In this document: positions 33,189 through 46,948 of the stretch, piece by piece
Layout of the letters: each line of letters opens with the position of its first letter
How positions within the stretch are numbered: the stretch's first letter is position 1
Assembly (NCBI GenBank): GCA_964020975.1
Contig: OZ026615.1
Location: 35,232,355-35,296,354 of the forward strand
Direction: 5' to 3'
From: Hermodice carunculata
Lineage: Eukaryota > Annelida > Polychaeta > Eunicida > Amphinomidae
Length of the DNA stretch: 64,000 nt
Translations under genes and position numbers: made by a program
Notes under the pieces: model-generated
What the model was told of the DNA's origin: nothing
The model's input: only the letters and a program-made list of their open reading frames with translations
Databases searched by the model: none

Positions 33189-34402
33189 AACAAGAGGCCA
33201 ATGGGCCTGATGCTCTACTGACCACCATCATAACAAAATTATTCCTTGACATGTATTCCCTCCATGGCCTTGAATAATTAATTAAGGTAATTCATATTAT
33301 GCAATATCAAACTTCCACAAGATACACATTTGTGGCCACATTTGCTATCATTTGCTTTATTCTTTATCAAGATATTGAATTAATTGTCCTTTGCTTAAGT
33401 GCTTAATGACCTTGAAAAATAGGTCAAGGCCACACAATCATTGGGTCAAGGTGACCCAAAAAGAAGGTCACCAAGTAGAGTTTTATATACAATGTTTCAA
33501 AGTGCAATTTTGATCTGGAGGCTCAATTCTTTTTGCCATTCATGTCCAAGCTACATGTACACCCTGCCATTATAAAATCACCTCTTCCAACTTTACCAGT
33601 CTTAACAAAATAGGTCAAAGTCACTGATCTTATACAACATATTAGCATTGGACATAATCTATGCTTCTATACATTTGGCATGTCAAATTCAATTATTTCT
33701 CAAGATATGGAATTCTGTATCTTTCAATACATTTTTACCCATAATTTCCATCAAAGTAAAGATTGACCTCTTCTACAATCCCACTAAATTTCATGAATAT
33801 CCGTAGAATATTAAAGATGCTGGACTGGTAACAACATTTTCAAATTTTGACCTGTAAATTACACAATACTATAGGTGCCACCACCAACAATGATGTCGAC
33901 ATAGATTTTTATACACTTTGTAAGTCCTAAAAGTTAACTCAAGAACTGTGTAATTCCATTACTTTTTGAGATAAGGAATTTTACATCTTTAAACATATTT
34001 TGGTTCATTATATCCATCAAATTATAGATAACACCACTAATATCATATGCAACTGCGATTTTGATATCCTTCACAATTCCACTTCATTTCATAAAGATCT
34101 ATCACACATTAAGGATGCTAGAACAGTCATGAGATTTTCACATTTTGACCTATATATTACATAATACTGTAAATGGTGTCACCAATATGTTTATTATATC
34201 AAACTCACCCTCCAGGTTAATTTTCATACACTTAATACCTCCTGAAAGTTAAATGGGGTTATCTTCAAAATTGTGGACTATATCGCAATCACAAGCAAAA
34301 AGTTTACAATAAATAAACAGACTGACAGACAGAAGGATGGATGAACAGACAGATATGAGTGGTATTATGAGCTTTGTAACCTTTGGTTAGCAGAGCTAAA
34401 AA
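33189..34402 (+). mobile_element. B-family element, head to tail
   Basis: Head AACAAGAGGCCAATGGGCCT then GATGCTCTACTGAC. The tandem core has units of about 180 bp (CAATCCCACTAAATTTCATG, AAGGATGCTAGAACAGTC, AGGTGCCACCACCAACAATG). An ACAGACAGAAGGATGGATGA tract at 34325-34345 follows, and the tail is GGTTAGCAGAGCTAAAAA. Head and tail share inverted AGCTCTGCTGAC-like sequence. No open frames; a non-autonomous Pearl/HINE-like plan (inference). Confidence 0.75.
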
Positions 34403-34416
34403 GTTAACATAAAATA

Positions 34417-35125
34417 GCGTTCAGAGAATGGATTACCCTCGGCACCCACAATATTTTTTTCCTCAATTCTGCATTTTTTTTTAGACTTCATAGACGCCAT
34501 AATACAGTGTAACTGCACCAAAAATTTGATGAAGCTGTGATGAATCCTTCTTGAGATATTATGGTAACAAGATTGGTCACTTGTGTGCCACTCAGACTGC
34601 CTTCAAATAAATACTTCAAAAATTTCATAACTTTAAAAACAATAAGAGGATGCATCTCTGATAAAAAATTGGTGAAGCTGCAATGCATCCTTCTTGCGAT
34701 ATTATCATATCATCATCCCGTTGTGGGCCACTCAGAGGGCTTTGGAGTACAAAATTTACAAATACAAAGAGGAAGCTGGTTTTAAATACGAACCTGGTCC
34801 ATCATAAGATGCATCTCTGATTAATATTTTGAAAAGCTTTGGTCAATATTTACGTTACGCTGTAACATCGTCAGGATTGACGCCACTTAGACAGCCTTCA
34901 AATACATACATTAAAAGTTTCATAGAAAGTTTTAAAATAATCAAAGGGAGCTGATTTTCAATAGGAAGCTGGTCCATTATAAGGTGCATCTCTGACAGAA
35001 ATTTGCTAAAGCTACGATGAATATATTTTTTGAGATATTGCAGTAACCTCGACAAGATGGACAGATGGATGGACAACCCAGGGGACGACAATACCCTCTG
35101 GCACTTTATGTGCCGACAGTAAAAA
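34417..35125 (+). repeat. D-family tandem-core element
   Basis: Head CGTTCAGAGAATGGATTACC, as at 23669. Units carry GCCACTCAGACTGCC..CAAATAAATACTTC and GGTGAAGCTGCAATGCATCC. An ACAGATGGATGGACAACCCA tract lies at 35061-35080 and the end reads CCCTCTGGCACTTTATGTGC. The 105-codon minus frame across it is a shadow. Confidence 0.7.
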
Positions 35126-36505
35126 GCATCCAGGCTAATTTGAGAAGAAAAGGCTTCAAGATGAAAGGACAAAGCGGCAAGTGTTAACCATCATCATGTG
35201 TCATAACAGCAGTCCTACCCTCTTACCTTGGATGTACTCATCAACTCACTTTACTTTGAGACACCATCACGATCTTGTTGCTATCGTCTCAGAGACCACC
35301 CTTAAGGAAAACGTTCAGGATTGTACACTCCCAATTGCACACCTGATGGTAGTGCAGTTAAATTTAGTTGCAAATATATCATCTGCCAATGTGACTGGTG
35401 TACATGTAACAGCTCTCTTTTTCCTGCAGCTAACACTACATGATCAATTCATGCACCTGTTTTCTACAAAGCTCCAGTAACAGAAAACTGCAGCAATCCA
35501 ATAACTGCCTTACATGTACAACAGAAATTTACATACAGATTTTTGAGTTCCTTGAATTCACATTTTCCAGACTATCAATTGCAGGGTTGGTTTTTTTTTT
35601 TTTTCATTTTTTTTTTTTTCTATTTTTGTGCATGGCTGTGATTACACATGCAGTACTGGGGTTTTGCAGGCATCCGCCCACACAAAATTGTTCAGGTCTT
35701 AGATTTTGTAATTCCCCGTGGCATGGCTGCGTCCTTGGTTTCAATTTGACAGCCACATCAGGTAACACAGAGATAGCCTGACACTCTCAGGAACACTCCT
35801 GGCGAGCTTCTATTCGCTTTCAATCCAGGCTGTATAGTGTTGAACTTGGTGCTTCCAATTACCGTTGCTGACAAATCTATTTACAAAGACATTTTCCACA
35901 CTTTGGTACAGTCATTTGCACAGACCCAGGCAACGCCTCACAGCAGAAAAAGCAAGGACTGGTCTTCATAATCAATGTGAAAAGGTTATATGTCTTCCCT
36001 CTTTTGCTGCCTATGGAGATCTTGAGAAAATCAAAGCTAATGGATGCCACCACTGTTTGTATGCTAGACAACAGGGTTATAATATACCTTTTATCCAGCC
36101 TTAGGCCACCATAAGTCTATAGCCTTATCTTGAACTTGGTGAAATATTTTGATGAAGCTTTGGGGCTCTTGAGGGGAATTATCCCTGATGGATCTAATGC
36201 TTTTATAATATATAGAAACACAGACACATAAAAATAAAAGCCTGTAACCCTAATGCCAATTTGGAAGGTACCTGCAAAAGCCTGACGTTAAAAATGTCCT
36301 GTGTTGTCCTTTCTTTTTTGTTTTTTTTAATGAAAAAATGATATAAGCAAGTGAACAACACACTCTGGTTTTAGTGCACCTAGCTATAGAGCAGAACAAG
36401 GAATGTCCTTGACCCAGTATGCAGAAGGTTAATAACTTGAGACATAAATTACAGCTTTTTTTTTTTTTTTTTTTTTTTTTTGCATAACTGCTCTGTATGT
36501 GTATG
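35126..36505. other. No gene supported
   Basis: T-rich runs at 35590-35620 and 36458-36481. Plus-strand frames at 35181-35480, 35440-35781 and 35865-36104 have no domain or splice support; the last has a modestly protein-like end (FAAYGDLEKIKANGCHHC). Confidence 0.4.
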
Positions 36506-36757
36506 TTAACCCTGAAAGCGCTGATTTAAGATTGAGTCAACAGCTTTCCTCGGGACACTTTGCACGCAATGTGTGAAAAGAGTATCCAGAGGAACACTGT
36601 TAGCTAAGATTACTCTTTGCTTTAGACTAGGCTTGCTGGTATTTGAATGACAGGTATACCTACATGAGGAATTTGAATCTTTGAACCATTATACATGTAT
36701 GTTTAACGGTAATGAGAAAAGACTATAGCCGTGATTATCACTTTAATTAAGGGTTAA
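36506..36757 (-). mobile_element. Diverged TTAA MITE
   Basis: Opens TTAACCCTGAAAGCGCTGAT with GAGTCAACAGCTTTCCTCGG and closes AATTAAGGGTTAA. Reversed relative to 1606. The interior is diverged. 36758-37194 after it shows nothing recognisable. Confidence 0.55.
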
Positions 36758-37194
36758 CATATTTGCATTGATGATCTTTTTACTATAGTATGTAATTTCA
36801 AAAGAATGAAGAAAACATCCATTGTTCTGTTATTTCTTTCTCTATTAGACTCTCCACAGGTAAGGCTGTCAGAACAGATTTGGGGGATGCAGCATTCAAT
36901 ACTTGTCGCACAAGTAAGCAGCACAACCATGTTCATTAAGATGATTATAAAAAGGTACTAAATCAAACCCACTCTCAATATACAATCACATTTGTGAATT
37001 AGCTTTGGCATGCCACTGACATTTAAGTCTTTGAATCTCAACATAGAAAATCCCTAATTTCAGGTACAAACTTATCATTCATCAAGGGATGTCAAAAGTC
37101 TAATATTTTACATACTTCAATTGAACAATTTCAAGCATCGGTTCACATTTTATTTTAATGGTGGCTTGTATACACCTCCATTTGCTGGCCCCAT

Positions 37195-37636
37195 GGCAGT
37201 ACATGCACTTTATTATCACACGCTGTGAAGCCCATGCAGCCTGCCTTTCATTGTCCTAGTTCATGTACTTATTGCATACTGAAAAGCCCAGCCTGCCTTT
37301 CACTTTCATAATAAATACACTTATCAACTGCTGTAAAGCCCAACCTGCCTTAATTTCACTGTCACAGAAGCCCAACCTGCCTTAATTTCACTGTCACAGA
37401 AGCCCAGCCTGCCTTAATTTCACTGTAATAGAAGCCCAGCCTGCCTTAATTTCACTGTCACAGAAGCCCAGCCTGCCTTAATTTCACTGTCATAGAAGCC
37501 CAGCCTGCCTTAATTTCACTGTCATAGAAGCCCAGCCTGCCTTAATTTCTCTGTCACAGTGCACATACTTATTACCTAATGGAAAGCCCAGCCTACCTAT
37601 CACTCTCATAGTACATGTACTTATCACCTTCTTTAA
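37195..37636 (+). repeat. Minisatellite, left part (58-bp and 32-bp units)
   Basis: Units of about 58 bp (TGTACTTATCACCTACTGTA then AAGCCCAGCCTGCCTTTCAC) surround an inner run of about seven 32-bp units (AAGCCCAGCCTGCCTTAATT then TCACTGTCACAG). The same repeat resumes at 39004. Confidence 0.9.
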
Positions 37637-39003
37637 ACGATCGGTCTGGGACTACAAGAGGGCTAGCTTTAATGACTTGAATAACACTCTTTACAATGCC
37701 CCCTGGTACACCGGTCTTGCAGTCTTCGATTCCCTAAATGATTCTGTCTCATACTGGTCTGATCTCTTAATGCCACTTCCAAACAATTTATTCCGTTTCA
37801 CAAAGTGACAATCAGACCTAAAGATAAGCCCTGGATGACTTGTGAAATTAAAAGATTAATAAAAAGCGAAACTGAGTTTGGAACATCTACAAGCGTCTCA
37901 CCCGTGGACCTCAACCCCATACTCTTCCTACGGTACTTAGAATTGAGTGTTTATAACAACTTTTTAAAAGACTGCGTAATTTTACCGTCAACTCTATTCG
38001 CAAATACTTTGACCATATTCGCTCCAAACTTGACTCCAAAGACACCAGCCCTAAAAAATGGTGATCTCAGTAAATCAGTCTTGGGCTGTAAACTGTGCCA
38101 AAATATCCCTACCCTTGTCGATCAGGGTAAAACCATCTCAAGTTGTCTTGAAAAACGGGAAATTTTCAATGCTTACTTCACTTATCAGTGCAAAATTCTT
38201 CCTGATAACAACCCCATACACTACCCAATTTCCCATATCGAACAGAGGCCTGCCTACATATGCTAGAAACAAATGCCCACGAAGTAGAAAAGATTTTAAG
38301 GTCTTACAATCAAAACAAGTTCTGCCCGTGGGCTCGAAGGTATAGGTAATATCCTATTAAAAAATTGTGCTCCTTCTATTGCCTCCTCTTTGCCGATATT
38401 ATTCAACCATTACTTATCTAATTTTTTTTTCCAGATTCACGATTCATGGAAAAAATTAAATGTCTGCCCTGTCTTTAAAAAAAGTAACAAACAACTTCAG
38501 GAAAACTACCAATCCATATTACTTCTATGTAATGTTTCTAAAGTTCTTGAGCGGGTAGTCTACAATATTTTTCATAAATATCTCACTTCAAATAATACAC
38601 TTTCCTAAAAAAACTCTGGCTTCAAAAAGAATGACTCCATCATCAACAAGCTAGCTAGCATTCTTCATATCATATATAATGGTCTCGAGATGGGCAAAGA
38701 AGCACATATGGTTTTTCTCGACATGTCTAAAACCTTCGATCGGGTATGGCATACCGGTCTCTCATTTAAATTGAAGCAATATGGTTTCAATGAGCCAGTC
38801 TTACATTTCATAGAAAGTTATTTGTCTAACTGCCTCCAGCGTGTTACCTTGCGTAGCCAAAGCTCTTCCTGGCTCCCAGTCGAAGCTGGTGTTCCCCAGG
38901 GGTCCATTCTTGGACCACTCCTCTTTTTTGTGTACATTAATGATATTACCAACAATATAATATGCAATATAATGCTGTTTACAGATGATTCTAGTATTTT
39001 GGA
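37637..39003 (+). mobile_element. Internal LINE ORF2 fragment (CR1/Jockey-like)
   Basis: Encodes, in order, the linker after the endonuclease (RPKDKPWMTCEIKRLIK at about 37811), the start of the reverse transcriptase (DSWKKLNVCPVFKKSNKQ at about 38442) and the later palm motifs FLDMSKTFDRVWH, GVPQGSILGPLLFFVYIND and LFTDDSSILD. Frames shift several times before 38390. After that one frame runs to 39003 with a single in-frame TAA at 38606-38608. The catalytic box reads FTDD where FADD is usual. The endonuclease and the 3' end are absent on either side. LINE copies normally keep the 3' end, so an internal piece inside a minisatellite is odd. Confidence 0.85.
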
Positions 39004-39200
39004 CATGTTCTTATCACCTACTTTAACGCCTAGCTTGCCTTTCACTGTCACAGTATGTGTACTTATATCACCTACTGTAAAGCTTAGCCTCCTTTGACTC
39101 TCTTAGTGCATGTACTTATCTTCTACTGTAAAGCCTTGCCTACCTTTCACCATAAGAGTACATGTACTAATCGCCCACTTTAAAGCCTAGCCTACCTACC
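39004..39200 (+). repeat. Minisatellite, right part
   Basis: About three and a half 58-bp units (TGTACTTATATCACCTACTG then TAAAGCTTAGCCTCC), the same family as 37195-37636 across the LINE fragment. Confidence 0.85.
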
Positions 39201-39559
39201 AATATGAGTTAAAAAAGGAGAAACAAAAGCTGAAAAATCAATTTACCTACCCCAGTAATTATACCACAATATTTAAGTATTTACTGAATAAAACATAATT
39301 ATTCTGCCAATTGCTTTATATTCCTAGTATTTTCTTTCTTTTTTTTTTTTCTGAAGGGGGGGGGGGTGGGGGTGGGGGACTTTTGTGGTTAAGTTAAATC
39401 CACAAAGGTGAAAATTATAAATTCTTGGACCACAAATTTCATTGTTATCTCCCTTTCAAATCCACATTTTTTTTTTCATATAAAAGTGCATGTATACCTT
39501 TACAGACCTTGTGAATCTTTACACTTTTGAAAACTCCAAACATCTTTTTATGTACCTAT
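39201..39559. other. Low-complexity spacer
   Basis: T-rich at 39330-39351 and G-rich (GGGGGGGTGGGGGTGGGGG) at 39357-39379. No gene. Confidence 0.6.
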
Positions 39560-39866
39560 AAAGGTTTTAACACTGAGACACTGTGTGATTTAAACATATT
39601 TATTAATACAGTTGGAAAACAAGGCCAGACCCAGTATGACGTTGTCTGATAATTAAGTTACAATCATATGCCATTACATAATAATGTAGGTGGTGCCACC
39701 AATATCAAAAGGGGCATACATTTTCATACACCCTATAAGTCTTGAAAGTTATAATGGGCTAACTTGAAAACTGTGGACATAATCACGCTAACGAGCAAAC
39801 GTTTATGGACGTACGGACAGACATGAGCAGTCGCATAAGCTCTGTGACCTTTGGCCAGCAGAGCTA
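39560..39866 (+). repeat. B-family 3' fragment
   Basis: AGGTGGTGCCACCAATATCA, CCTATAAGTCTTGAAAGTTA, ACGGACAGACATGAGCAGTC, then the tail GGCCAGCAGAGCTAAAAA. 5'-truncated. Confidence 0.7.
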
Positions 39867-40254
39867 AAAATGGTATATACGTATGTGTTATGTCCACATG
39901 TCAAGGTATTCTTGGTTAAGTGTTAAGACTTTTGTTGATGTTTGCAATCAAGTCGGTGTTGTCCATGACTGTAACACAGAAATACTATCAAAGTTGGTTG
40001 AAAGATTTTACATCCAGAATTTTGTTTAAAAATTGCAGTTTAAATAAATTTTTTTAACAAGCAGACTAAAAGAGTAATTTCTTGTGCATATGTATTTGTC
40101 ATTACACAAATTTGATTTGATATAGCACCAGTGTCCTGGTGTAAAAAGATCAAGATCGATCAATATGTATCATAAATTTGGCATGTCAAACTTAATTATT
40201 TTTGAGATATGGAATTTTATATCCTTTTAACACTTTTCGGATCATAATCTTGAT

Positions 40255-41219
40255 ACACACAAGGCCCATAGGCCTAGTGTTCTGCTCACTTGTAATGAAT
40301 TACAATAATATAGATTAAGACTTGAAACAAACAAGCCAGGTTGGGTGAACTAATGCATTTATCGTTTGACTGGGAACACAAAGTACAAGTGAAATGTTGA
40401 TTTGGAGGAGAGATTCTCTTCTCCATTGATGTCCAAGCTATGCCTTACATCACCAAATCATATCTCTGAACTTTATAACACTCAAGTAACCTATAAAACA
40501 TATGTCATACTCATCCATATTTCACAATATAATGGTGTTGGACATAATCTATACATGCATAACCTATCAATTTGGAATTTTTAGCTTTTTTACATTTCAA
40601 GGTATTGAATCTTATTTTGTTCAATACATTTTGCTTTTAATTTCCCACAAACTGTAGGTGGCACCACTAGTATCTCCATCAATGGAGATTTTGACCTCCT
40701 TCATATCCCACCAAATTTCATAATGATCCCATTAAAAGTTCCAGATGGCAGAGCATTCACAAGATTTTCACACTTTGACCCCTAAATACTGAGTGCCCAT
40801 ACGAACTTCACCTTCAACTCAGATTAAAACATTATTCAATTCAAAATTCAAAAGCTAATTTCTGTTAAGGTATAGGTGGCACCACTAGTATCATAAGTAA
40901 CTGAGACTTTGACCTCCTGCACAATCCCACTCAATTTCATGAACATCTGTCAAAAATTAAGGATGCTAAACTGTTCACAAGATTTTAACATTTTGACCCA
41001 CATACATTACAAATTACTGTTGGTGGCAACACCAATATTACAGGAGACCTAGATTTTCATATGCTTGAGAAGTCTTGAAAGTTATATGGGGCTTGATCAT
41101 CTTGAACTGTGGACTGTATTGTGCTCATCAGACAAAAAGTTCATAGTCGAAAGGACGGACAGATATGAGTGATCACATTTTAGCTCTGCGACCTATGGTC
41201 AGCAGAGCTACAGCTAAAA
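40255..41219 (+). mobile_element. B-family element
   Basis: Head ACAAGGCCCATAGGCCTAGT then GTTCTGCTCAC. The core repeats GGTGGCACCACTAGTATC and CAATCCCACTCAATTTCATG. An AAAGGACGGACAGATATGAG tract precedes the tail GGTCAGCAGAGCTACAGCTA, a small duplication of the tail. Confidence 0.7.
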
Positions 41220-41425
41220 TGCAGAGTATCTGATCCCTTTGTGGAAATACAGTGACTTAATGATCATGTTTGGTGCAGTATGCAAAATGAGTGTGTCCAT
41301 GTATACAGAATGATGAAACTTAATAATTTATACCAGCCTCTGAATATCATACTACAGAGCACAGAGCCTTCGTGACCACATAAGTCAAACAAAACACAAT
41401 ATAGCCTATCATTAAAGTGTGTGTA

Positions 41426-42584
<1,159 letters not shown>

Positions 42585-42619
42585 TTCTTTCTTTTCTTTC
42601 TTGCTTGCTTGTTTGCTTG

Positions 42620-42683
<64 letters not shown>

Positions 42684-43280
42684 TTACCAGCAAATTTGTC
42701 TGACACTTTCTTCCGAGACTGTTATACATAGAAACTCCAAACTTCGCACAATTGTACCTCCATACAAGTAGTTTGACCATTTTATACAGGGGAATAAAGA
42801 TGTTTAAAATTATGCAAATTAGGGCCATTTGAAATTTTAAATCTTGAAAATTTTCATAAGTATAATAGATAGAGATGTCATTCCAACTTCTACTAGGGGG
42901 TTATTGACCACTGCACATGTGATGAATCTAAAACAAAAGTTGTAGCAATTTAAATTATGCTAATCAGCAGTATTCAAAATTTTTAATCTTGAATATCTTC
43001 AACACTATAATAGATAGAGATGTCATTCCTACTTCTACTAAGGGGATGTTGACCATTGTGCACCTATTAGTAATGAATTAAAAATAAAAGTTGAAGCAAT
43101 TTACATTATGGTAAATAGCACCATTATAAATTTTAAATCTTGAATAACTTCAAACCTATAATAGATAGAGATGCCATTCCAACTTCTGCTCCTGTGTTAT
43201 GGAATAGTTGTACATTGCCTTACCAATATGCTTTGAAGACTCACACATTGATTTGCTATGCAGCAAATCATCTTTCCTAG
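42585..43280 (+). mobile_element. Helitron-like element (ATAGATAGAGATG core), abutting
   Basis: Begins directly after the CTAG of the previous element, with a (TTGC)n/(CT)n tract (42600-42681) and AGCAAATTTGTCTGACACTT. The core has units with AACTATAATAGATAGAGATG-like and CATTCCAACTTCTACTA sequence. The 3' end has the hairpin GATTTGCTATGCAGCAAATC, then ATCTTTCCTAG followed by T. Its 5' TC end is missing. Head-to-tail with its sister. Confidence 0.8.
42622..42681 (+). repeat. (CT)n microsatellite
   Basis: About 30 CT units in the same slot where the sister element carries (TTTC)n. Confidence 0.98.
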
Positions 43281-45409
43281 TTGCGTTTTGTTTTTTGATG
43301 CTAAGCTGACTAGTCACCACCTGAACAGAAGTAAAACGTGCTCAACTGCTCATGCATGGACCCTGATCAAAGTTAATGTGCAAACCTTTGATGGCTGTTT
43401 CTGAACAGAGATGAAAGTACTGTCATTTCAACTGGCAACTTTTATCCCAAGAAGCATCACTGATTTATTTCCTTCAAACAGATAATATTAATCTGGTTAT
43501 TGTCTCAAATTACCATGATTATGTGGTATATTTCTCATCACTGCAGTCCATTTTGGATTGTTTCTCGTTGTGAAGCTTTTGGAAATACATACAATCAACA
43601 ATTCTGATCTGGATCTTTTCATGCCACAAGGAAAGCAGTACTTGCTTTGAAAGACGGTCCATGCTACCTGACCAAAGATGTGCATGTTTTTTTGTTGTTG
43701 TTGTTTTTTTCCCCCAGGAGAACAATACATAGGATGTGTCTATAATTGGTGGTAAACTCAAGACTCAAGGCCATGTACCTTGGAAACTGTACCGAGCAGT
43801 CAGGTCACTGGTTTGGAGTACGTATAGACTTGGAATTGCCACTTTGATCTTGTAAGGTTTTAAATGATGACACAAGTCGCACACATTCATTTTCAACCAG
43901 GGATCACAGGGACTGAAGGAAGTATACAACTGGTAATTCAACAATACAATGGCTTCTTGTATGCTTGTCTTTCCAATCTACTTTTTAAAACAAATATACC
44001 ATTTCTTCCATAGTGTCTGAGCATGCAAAGTTTGTACTAAGATTGTGTTGCAATAAAGTGAGTAGCAGCTATAAAGTAATGAGAAACTATCAAAGGGTCC
44101 AGTCTGGGGTTGGCTGGGAAAATAAAATGAACTTTAAATGAGGTATGTTATAACCAGTATTATGTGACCAATATAAACCCTATGAAAGGAACTTCTGGTT
44201 CAGAGCAAAACATCCATGCAGTATGTTTCACAAAAAGACAGGTTGTTTTGCAGGTTATTCTATTCTATTCAAACATGAAGCAAGCCCTCTTGCCAGCCAA
44301 GACCTCCATTGTCTTTGTGACTGTACTGGAAGCTGGTCATCAATAAGAATACAGGCTTGTACTCATGGTTTACACGGATGTAACCTTAAAATATTAGTAT
44401 AATTCAGGTCTCATCAATTGGATATTTTCAATCTTTAAAACTAAACGCGTATACTCCTATATGTTAAACCACTGTCAATTGTATCCAAGCACAGAGACTG
44501 GCTGTCTGGTGGGTTAATTTACACATGTGGTTCAGGTGAACTTAATACATTTGGTTCATCTTCAAGTTTCGCTTGCCAATGTAAATGTGAAAGCTATTAT
44601 GTATACAGCAGATATATCTTTTACATGATAACTTAAGACAGTTTTAAGTACAAAGAGGGAAGAAAGGAAGGAATTGAAAGAGGGAGAGAAGGAGGGTGGT
44701 AGGTAAAAACAGCGGGATGGAAGAAAGAAAGAATAAATTTAAAGAAAGACTGCTATCAAATCAAAACTGAATGTCTGTGTTACGGTGTTGAAATCAGGCC
44801 TGACTGCAGAAAGTTGTACATATATATCAGCAAATGATCTTTCCACCTGCTGTGTTTGCCCAATGAATAAAGCTAATCGGAGACAGATACATGTATCTGA
44901 TGGAGTCGTCGGCCTCATATCACACATAATAGGCCAAATGTAGCAGACACCACATGTGAACACACAAAGCTAAGGCTAATCGCCAAGAACATCAAATGGC
45001 TTCCTGGATTTTAGCATGGAGCAGGTACAAGGACAAGGTGTGAGGTGACAGAATGAAGGTGCATGATTGCCTGGAGATAACAAAGATGATTAGATGACAC
45101 TGACAGCAACAGCTCGGGGCAAGGGATCATGGTCAGATGTTGATATGAACAGGAGTTTTAGAAACATGTAGGCGGAACTGAGGGCTCAGAAATGTGGAAA
45201 GATAATTCACTCAGAGGAAGCTGGTACTCAGAACCACTGTTAAGACTGAGGAACGTGTAATGATAGTATACTTAGGAGAACATGCTATTCAAGACCACCC
45301 CTGAGGCTTAGAAATGTGGAATGACAGTAAACTGACTGGAACCTGCTTTTCATGTGGTTTTACACTGCAGACGATCTTAAAATGAAGGTAAATTGAACAA
45401 CATAGCATA
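43281..45409. other. No gene supported
   Basis: No recognisable element. A GGAAGAAAGGAAGG-type purine tract lies at 44656-44745. The frames here have no domain or splice support. Confidence 0.4.
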
Positions 45410-46110
45410 AGAAAGTGTCCTCAAACAATGGTCTTGAGATTACATACAGACTGTCATGAGATCTAGTCTTCATAGCAGGTATCAACATCACACACAAGTC
45501 TGTAATATGATGATAACTTTCCAGCAAGTATGACTGTACCATACAGTCTGTCATGAGCTGAGGTCTTTAGCAGGTATGACCACATTAAGTCTGTCACGAG
45601 ACGTGGTCTTTAGCAGGTATGACTGTCACATACAGTGTGTCATGAGATCACGTCCTTAGCAGGTATCACTGTCACAGACAGTGCGTCATGAAATGTGGTC
45701 TTAAACAGGTATTACTGGCATGTACAGTGTGTCATGAGATGTGGTCTTTAGCAGGTATGACCATCAAATCAAGTCTGCCATGAGATGTGATCTTTAGCAG
45801 GTATGACGATCACATCAAGTCTGTCATGAGATGTGGTCTTTAGCAGGTATGACCATCATATAACATGTCATGAGATCTGGACTCTTTAGCAGGTATGACT
45901 GTGACATACAGTGGGTCATGAGATGTGGTCTTTAGCAGGTATGATTGTCACATACAGTTTTTCATGAGATGAGGTCTTTAGCACGTATGACTGTCACAAA
46001 CAGTCTGTCATGAGATGTGATCTTAAGCAGATATGACTGTCACATACAGTCTGTCATAAGATGTAGTCTTAAGCACGTATCAAAGTCACATACTGTCTGT
46101 TAAGAGATGT
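45410..46110 (+). repeat. 46-bp minisatellite, about 14-15 units
   Basis: The unit is GTCATGAGATGTGGTCTTTA then GCAGGTATGACTGTCACATA and CAGTCT, with 5-20% variation between units. Central units are the most regular and the edges decay. Non-coding. Confidence 0.92.
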
Positions 46111-46948
46111 AGCATGTCTTTATATGTCAGATATCACTATGCATAATACAAATGTGCAGGAGTGGTTCTGTCTCCAGTAACTTTTTGGTCTTTGGCATAA
46201 AAACTTATGAGAGAGAGTAAATCAAAATTAGTTTCTGGTTTGAAAGACCACCCTTGTATGAGACCACCTGTGTCTTGGCAGACCAGCTTTTGTGACATAT
46301 CAGTGCAGAGTTGTAATCTCAGTTTACATGCATTCTTATTCAGAAAAACAATCAGTTAGTTGGCAATGCCCATATTAGGACCTCTAGTACACACATAGAA
46401 AATACAAACAAGAAGACATACAGATATCAAATACACGACAGACACAGCAGTATACATGTATATCGGAAAGGGAGAGGACAATAAATGGGTTAATAATTAT
46501 ATTGGTACATGAACAATGTAATTGAATATGTTTTCAAAATTTGCAAAATTGTTTATATCATAAATATGATAACACAGTACCAAACCTGAGCTTAGAATGG
46601 CTAAGTAATAAATCTATCTATCGCCTGACTTAATGCATTTACGGAAAACCTTATTTCAATTTCCAGGACAATCCTTTGTTGATATACCACATGAGATGTG
46701 CTTTTTAAAATTTTTACTTTAAACACAAGCTGCAAGGGGTGGAATATAATTTGTGATATTCAGTTCTTGTCAGGACATATTTACTGCATAGGAAGAATAG
46801 TGAATCTATCATCTGAGGTAGCAAAAGAACAGGTCAGAGCAGAATCAACCAAACCCAACTCCTACAAATCATCTTTCAACTGAACACAGCCCCTTCTCAG
46901 TTCAACAAAATACAATATTTACATATGTTTAGGCTCTGTTTTATTATA
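46111..46948. other. No gene seen
   Basis: GAAAGACCACCC and GAGACCACCTGTG at 46240-46275 recall the GTCTCTC-type MITEs. Otherwise unassigned. Confidence 0.4.

Noticed and set aside
34855-35172. 105-codon minus-strand protein
   Set aside because: It lies inside D-family units and the terminal tetranucleotide tract.
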